From the NCBI GenBank assembly GCA_027886905.1, contig JAPCJO010000009.1, forward strand, positions 1-51,204: a DNA stretch of 51,204 nucleotides, read 5' to 3'. How positions within the stretch are numbered: the first letter of the stretch is position 1; each line of letters opens with the position of its first letter. A program made the translations under genes and the position numbers. Shown piece by piece: positions 47,369-51,204 of the stretch. Below the pieces are notes generated by a model. That model did no database searches. It had not been told where the DNA came from and saw only the letters and a program-made list of their open reading frames with translations. The DNA is from Nitrososphaerota archaeon. GTDB taxonomy: Archaea; Thermoproteota; Nitrososphaeria; Nitrososphaerales; Gagatemarchaeaceae.

Positions 47369-49114
47369 TCACTGGAGCCCCGGCTCGTTCGCCGCAGCCT
47401 TGATATCGGCCGACTTGACAAGAGGGACGACGACCTGCGGCTGGGCTTCCTTGAGCGGGTTCGCGGCCACCGGCTGGACGGGCTTTGGCCTCTTCATCCC
47501 GAGCCACGAGGACGCCGCCGCCACGAAGCTCAGCGCCGAGGCGATGTAGAAAGCGTCGTGGAGCGCCGACATGAAGGCCGGGGCGATGGCCGTGGGGAAG
47601 AACGTGTTGCCGAGGAGCAGGCTCTGCGTCTGAGCGGGCAGGGAGCTCATGACCGAGGCAGGTATGAGCGAGCCGACCGGGTTGTATCCCAAGAAGGCCG
47701 CGAAGAGGGCGGCGGTGGGCGGGAGGCCCTTGAAGGCACCCGCCAGCTGGGGAGCGCCCGCGCTGGTCACGGCCGCGGTCAGGGCTGGCGCGAGGCTGGC
47801 GCCGAGGGCGACGAGGACTATCGAGAAGAAGACCGCGGTGCTCGCCGTCATGCCTGTGTTCTGGACGGTGGCCCGCATCCCTGACGCCGCCCCCCTCGTC
47901 TCGGGAGGAACCGAGTTCATGATCGCCACGGTGTTGGGGCTAGCGAAGAGGCCCCCGCCCAGCCCCATCGCGAAGATTATCAGAGCGAACTGCCAGAAGA
48001 CGAAGTTGTAGGGGAGGAAGGTCAACAAAAGGAGACACACCCCCGAGACGAGCATGCCCCCTGTGGCCAGGCCCCGCGCCCCGCGCCTGTCTGCCAGGCG
48101 CCCGCTTATGGGTCCCATCACGACGAATCCGACAAGCATGGGGGTGATGTAGAGCCCCGACCAGAAGGGGGTCGAGCTGTAGCTGTAGCCGTGGAGCGGC
48201 AGCCAAATCCCCTGGAGGAGGATGATCAGCATGATCTGAGTCCCGCCCCTGCCTATCGAGGCCAGGAACGACGCTATGTTTCCCGCCCTGAAGGCGGCTA
48301 TCTTGAAGAGGTCCAGTCTGAACATGGGGTCCTGCACCCTTCCCTCGACGAAGAAGAAGCCGGCGAGCAGCGCGGCACCCCCGATCAGAGAGGCGATCAC
48401 CCACGGGTTCCCCCAACCGAAGTAGGAGCTGCCGTAGGGCAATAGGCCGTACGTCACGCCTATCATGAGTATGGTCAGACCTCCGGCGAAGGTGACGTTC
48501 CCCCACAAGTCGATCTTCTGTTTGCGGGGGGACTTTGCCACCTCCTTGAGCTTCAGGAAGGCCCACGCGGTCGCAAAGACGCCGATGGGCACGTTGACCA
48601 GGAAGATGAATCGCCAGTTGATGGCTGCAAGTACGCCGCCGAGGGTGAGCCCCAGCATGGAGCCGGCGATTACGGCAACCATGTTGATACCCAGCGCCTG
48701 GCCCCGCTCCCTCTCGGGGAAGGCGTCCGTGAGGATGGCGACCCCGTTCGCGAAGAGGAAGGCCGCGCCCACGCCCTGGATCATCCTGAAGATGATCAGC
48801 TCAAGCGCGCCCGCGTCCCCTGTGTTGGGGGTGAGGTAGCCCAGCACCGAGCCTATCGTGAATATAGCGAACCCCAGGGTGTAGAGCTTCACTCTGCCGT
48901 AGATGTCTGAGAGCCGGCCGAAGGTGACGAGAAGCGTCGCGGTGACCACGCTGTACCCGAAGAGGATCCACAGCAAGTACTGGAACGAGCTAAGCGGGTT
49001 GATTGCGAGCCCCCTGAATATCGCGGGGAGCGAGATTAGGACTATCGTCCCGTCGAGGGAGGCCATGAGGACGGCGATGGTGGTGTTCGAGAGCACGATC
49101 CACTTATACTGCAA
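47369..49114 (-). CDS. MFS drug-efflux transporter, DHA2 (EmrB/QacA-like)
   Basis: This 581-aa membrane protein has about 14 helices. It shows the family landmarks: [10 protein letters not shown] in helix 1, G-R-L-S-D-I-Y-G-R after helix 2, and R-M-I-Q-G-V-G-A-A in helix 4. The polar C-terminus of about 40 residues is longer than usual. Such carriers export toxic compounds using the proton gradient. The TTG at 49114 is chosen because a TATA-like box and an operator palindrome lie immediately upstream. It is followed by its MarR-type regulator. Confidence 0.88.
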   Translation of the reverse strand: MQYKWIVLSNTTIAVLMASLDGTIVLISLPAIFRGLAINPLSSFQYLLWILFGYSVVTATLLVTFGRLSDIYGRVKLYTLGFAIFTIGSVLGYLTPNTGDAGALELIIFRMIQGVGAAFLFANGVAILTDAFPERERGQALGINMVAVIAGSMLGLTLGGVLAAINWRFIFLVNVPIGVFATAWAFLKLKEVAKSPRKQKIDLWGNVTFAGGLTILMIGVTYGLLPYGSSYFGWGNPWVIASLIGGAALLAGFFFVEGRVQDPMFRLDLFKIAAFRAGNIASFLASIGRGGTQIMLIILLQGIWLPLHGYSYSSTPFWSGLYITPMLVGFVVMGPISGRLADRRGARGLATGGMLVSGVCLLLLTFLPYNFVFWQFALIIFAMGLGGGLFASPNTVAIMNSVPPETRGAASGMRATVQNTGMTASTAVFFSIVLVALGASLAPALTAAVTSAGAPQLAGAFKGLPPTAALFAAFLGYNPVGSLIPASVMSSLPAQTQSLLLGNTFFPTAIAPAFMSALHDAFYIASALSFVAAASSWLGMKRPKPVQPVAANPLKEAQPQVVVPLVKSADIKAAANEPGLQ

Positions 49115-49131
49115 GGCTAAACACTTTAGCC
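49115..49131 (-). promoter_or_regulatory. Palindromic operator candidate for the MFS/MarR operon
   Basis: GGCTAAACACTTTAGCC is a perfect 7-3-7 palindrome. It lies between the TATA-like GATATAAA (49144-49151) and the TTG at 49114, so a repressor there would block the start of transcription. The MarR protein encoded last in this operon is the natural binder. Confidence 0.65.
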
Positions 49132-49143
49132 CCTATTGATTAG

Positions 49144-49151
49144 GATATAAA
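49144..49151 (-). promoter_or_regulatory. TATA box of the MFS/MarR operon
   Basis: TTTATATC on the minus strand lies about 33 nt before the TTG at 49114. Confidence 0.55.
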
Positions 49152-49169
49152 CCATTCGTCTTCTAAGAG

Positions 49170-49877
49170 TCAGGCCGAGCAGCGTACGACGATCGACCCG
49201 CCGAGTTGCCTCTCGGTTATCCCGACCTCGCCGAAATAATTGGCGAGCAGCCGGCACAGCGAGGCATTGTCGAGGACGAGCATGTACGTGTCGTGAAGCG
49301 ACCCGAACCTCAACCCCTTGCGCCCCCCGGTCACGAAACCTATCAGCGGCGGGGCGATGCGGATGTATGCCCCCACCAAGGCGGCCTTCGCCTTTGATGT
49401 GGGCTTACCCAAGTCGCAGAACGCGAACCTGCCCGCGCGGCTGATGACCTGGCGTATCTGGGTCAGCGCCGTCTCGAGGTCCTCCGAGTCCCTGAGGGAG
49501 AACCCGGCGACCGCGGAGCCAAAGGCCCCTGGCCTGAACGGGAGGAACTCGAAGACGCACTGCACCCGGTCGAACTCGGGCGCCCTTGAGAGCATCTTCC
49601 TTGAGGCATCGGCGAGGACCGGGCTCCCTCCGGCGCGCACCACCACTCTGGAGAGCGTCCCCGGTCCAGCCCCGAGGTCGAGGACCAGCGCGCCCTTGTC
49701 GCTCCCGACGGCGAACGAGGCGACCTCCTCCCTCATCGCCTTGTCCGAGAAGAGGGAGATCCTGCTCGAGCCCTTCTCGTAGATTGGGATAATCGCCTCC
49801 AGGGAGTCGACGACGCCTTTCCACTTGGCGTGGAGCCCTGGCCGTGTGGAGTCGGCGGGCTCACTCGAGCCTGTCAA
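49170..49877 (-). CDS. Class I SAM-dependent methyltransferase, UbiE/MenG-like
   Basis: This 235-aa protein has an N-terminal Y-E-K-G-S-S-R-I-S-L-F-S, the SAM-binding V-L-D-L-G-A-G-P-G-T-L-S (about residues 65-76), an acidic residue ending strand 2 (L-A-D-A-S) and F-S-L-R-D near residue 126, where UbiE proteins have F-G-x-R-N/D. The spacing matches ubiquinone/menaquinone C-methyltransferases, so a role in quinone methylation is likely but not proven. The TTG at 49877 overlaps the NnrD-like gene's end by 17 nt and is the only good start seen. It is possibly linked in function to the UbiA gene at 455. Confidence 0.75.
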   Translation of the reverse strand: MTGSSEPADSTRPGLHAKWKGVVDSLEAIIPIYEKGSSRISLFSDKAMREEVASFAVGSDKGALVLDLGAGPGTLSRVVVRAGGSPVLADASRKMLSRAPEFDRVQCVFEFLPFRPGAFGSAVAGFSLRDSEDLETALTQIRQVISRAGRFAFCDLGKPTSKAKAALVGAYIRIAPPLIGFVTGGRKGLRFGSLHDTYMLVLDNASLCRLLANYFGEVGITERQLGGSIVVRCSA

Positions 49878-50736
49878 ACCGCTTCATCGCCTTTGGGATG
49901 CAAGCCACGACGTCAGATGCCACGATGTGAAGGCCCAGCTCTCTGGCTGCCTCCTCGCCCGCGAGGCCGTTGATGTAGGCGGCGCAGCAGGCAGCCTCGA
50001 GCCTTCCCAGGCCCTTCGCGGCGAGCCCTGAGGTCACCCCTGTGAGGACGTCGCCGGTTCCCCCGACGGTCATGGCGGGCGAGTGCGTCGCGTTCAGCCC
50101 GACCCTCTCGCCGTCGCTCACCACGTCCGTGGGGCCTTTCAGGAGGACGACCACGCCGTGGTCTCCCGCGGCCTTCTTGACGAGTGGGACCCTCTCATCG
50201 AGGGTGTCGGGGAGCTTTAGGCCAAAGAGCCTCTCGAACTCACGCGCATGCGGGGTGACTATCATCTTCGCGCGCTGCCCTTCGGATAGCTCGAGGATTT
50301 GCGGGCGGAGGGCGTCCGCGTCGACGACCTGTGTCCGACACCTGCCCGATAGGGTGGCGAGCGCGCCCTTCAGCTCGTTGGGGTTCTGCGGCCCAAGTCC
50401 AGGGCCTATCCCTATGCTGTCCAGCTCCGGAATCCAGCTCGCCAGGCGGTTCGCGTTTCCCCGGGTAAGCTTGCTGTCGGGGAGCGGGAAGACTATGAGG
50501 TCGGGCGAGAGCGACCTGACCGGAGTCGCGACCATGCTCGGGACCGCGAGGTAGACCAGGTCGACGCCCGTCCGCGCCGCCCCCATCGCGCAAAGGAAGG
50601 GCGCCCCGTGATACGTCCTGCTCCCCCCGACGACGCAGACGACGCCGTTCATCCCCTTGTGCGAGTTCTTCTTCCGCGGCGGGACCGCGCCCTTCACGAA
50701 CGCCTCGTCTATCTCGAAAGTGGGGGTCGAAACCAT
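49861..50736 (-). CDS. nnrD: ADP/ATP-dependent NAD(P)HX dehydratase
   Basis: This 291-aa ribokinase-fold enzyme repairs hydrated NAD(P)H. It has H-K-G-x-x-G-V-V-C-V-V-G-G-S at the N-terminus, I-G-I-G-P-G-L-G, V-V-D-A-D-A-L, M-I-V-T-P-H-A-R-E-F, L-L-K-G-P-T-D and the signature T-V-G-G-T-G-D-V-L-T-G near residue 223, with the catalytic Asp. The epimerase domain often fused in bacteria is absent, so it is a dehydratase-only form. It sits between the phosphoribosyltransferase gene (21-nt gap) and the methyltransferase gene, which it overlaps. Confidence 0.88.
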   Translation of the reverse strand: MVSTPTFEIDEAFVKGAVPPRKKNSHKGMNGVVCVVGGSRTYHGAPFLCAMGAARTGVDLVYLAVPSMVATPVRSLSPDLIVFPLPDSKLTRGNANRLASWIPELDSIGIGPGLGPQNPNELKGALATLSGRCRTQVVDADALRPQILELSEGQRAKMIVTPHAREFERLFGLKLPDTLDERVPLVKKAAGDHGVVVLLKGPTDVVSDGERVGLNATHSPAMTVGGTGDVLTGVTSGLAAKGLGRLEAACCAAYINGLAGEEAARELGLHIVASDVVACIPKAMKRFDRLE

Positions 50737-50757
50737 CGCGGCTATCGCGCTCCTCTC

Positions 50758-51204
50758 CTAGAACGAGTACTGCTGCTTCTTCGGAGGCTCGAGGGTGACT
50801 AGCGTCTCGATTGGGCAGTTGAGCTTCATGCGCTCCTTCAGCTTCGGGAGCGAAGCCTCCATGGAGGCTATTGTAAAGATCCCGACGGGCCGCGCCCTCG
50901 CCTTCTCGGCGAGCCTCACGAGAGCGTCCAGGGTAACCCCGGACCTGATGAAGTCGTCCACGATTAGCACGTGCTCCCCCTTCTTCAGCGAGCTCTTCGG
51001 GAGATAGAGGTACTTCACAGAGTCCGGGGAGTATACCATGCGCTGCTCGTAGAACTCCTCGGCGGCCAGGTCGCGCTCCGTCTTCGCGATCGCCACGCTC
51101 ACGTTGAACTCGTCGGCGATCTCCACGGCGAGCGGCACCCCGTCGACTTCCATCGTGAGGACCTTCTGGACGTGGGAGGGCTCGAACTCGCTGTAGACCA
51201 CCTT
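50758..51204 (-). CDS. Phosphoribosyltransferase-domain protein (N-terminus beyond window edge)
   Basis: At least 149 codons are visible, and the frame continues past position 51204, so the protein start is missing. The PRPP-binding loop V-L-I-V-D-D-F-I-R-S-G-V-T is clear near residue 80 of the visible part. The protein resembles adenine/orotate-type phosphoribosyltransferases and archaeal PRTase-like transcription factors such as GfcR, which have an N-terminal HTH; which of these it is depends on the missing part. It is probably in an operon with the nnrD gene. Confidence 0.75.
   Translation of the reverse strand, partial: KVVYSEFEPSHVQKVLTMEVDGVPLAVEIADEFNVSVAIAKTERDLAAEEFYEQRMVYSPDSVKYLYLPKSSLKKGEHVLIVDDFIRSGVTLDALVRLAEKARARPVGIFTIASMEASLPKLKERMKLNCPIETLVTLEPPKKQQYSF

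Noticed and set aside
1-51204. tRNA or rRNA genes, insertion sequences, integrase or prophage genes
   Set aside because: No sequence or translated product in the window resembles any of these by eye. A covariance-model scan was not possible, so a short or divergent RNA gene could have been missed.

Overview
The window is archaeal, GC-rich (about 60%) and fully coding-dense. Many genes have an AT-rich TATA-like box about 26-28 nt before the start codon and no clear Shine-Dalgarno site, which fits leaderless archaeal transcription. Family content points to the Nitrososphaeria/Thermoproteota side of the Archaea: a TackOD1-type zinc domain, ArnR1-like (HTH_45) winged helices, TrmB and PadR regulators, many KaiC-like ATPases, class III signal peptide pilins and YYHQ-repeat surface proteins. 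This placement is an inference from family content, not a phylogeny. No rRNA, tRNA, CRISPR array, transposase or integrase was seen.

Layout. (1) 1-3.1 kb, + strand: the C-terminus of an HTH regulator, a UbiA prenyltransferase, a polyprenyl diphosphate synthase and a KaiC-like ATPase. (2) 3.2-10.1 kb: a signalling block with a 7-TM protein fused to a P-loop-less RecA-like domain, two overlapping KaiC genes, a KaiC-like pseudo-ATPase with degenerate Walker motifs, an HTH_45 regulator and several small membrane or cysteine-rich proteins. (3) 10.2-26 kb, - strand: a type IV pilus locus. A nearly gapless nine-gene run goes from 25983 down to 13866: secretion ATPase, two T2SSF platform proteins, a TackOD1 regulator, two small pilins, two giant pilin-like proteins (717 and 1191 aa) and another pilin. 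Two two-gene pilin operons and one single pilin gene follow, giving ten pilin-like proteins in all. (4) 26.2-27.7 kb: a small unknown gene that shares the pilin promoter element, and a TrmB regulator. (5) 27.8-34.3 kb: two large surface proteins, one with seven Ig-like repeats and one with many YYHQ repeats. (6) 34.5-41.6 kb: a second P-loop-less RecA-like protein, a membrane sensor-like pair, a tiny collagen-like secreted protein, an HTH paralogue of the first gene, two PadR-like proteins, MscL, an HTH_45 protein, a four-CBS protein and a b561-like membrane protein. (7) 41.7-44.9 kb: a third large surface protein sharing the YYHQ repeat. (8) 44.9-51.2 kb: housekeeping and transport genes, namely a P-loop kinase, PadR, a DHH phosphoesterase, a MarR/MFS efflux operon with a palindromic operator, a UbiE-like methyltransferase, NAD(P)HX dehydratase and a phosphoribosyltransferase.

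The most interesting system is the pilus locus and its regulation. Four promoters (three pilin operons and the divergent 26186 gene) carry the same 13-bp palindrome, consensus GAASAASTTSTTC, at a fixed distance of about 6 bp upstream of the TATA box. The 717-aa pilin looks like an ordinary small pilin of this locus with a roughly 550-residue domain inserted after its first beta-strand. The 1191-aa pilin carries a similar insertion plus four FN3-like repeats. I infer a surface fibre with a coordinated set of minor pilins and adhesin-bearing giant subunits. It is surrounded by RecA/KaiC-type signalling proteins and large membrane-anchored adhesins.
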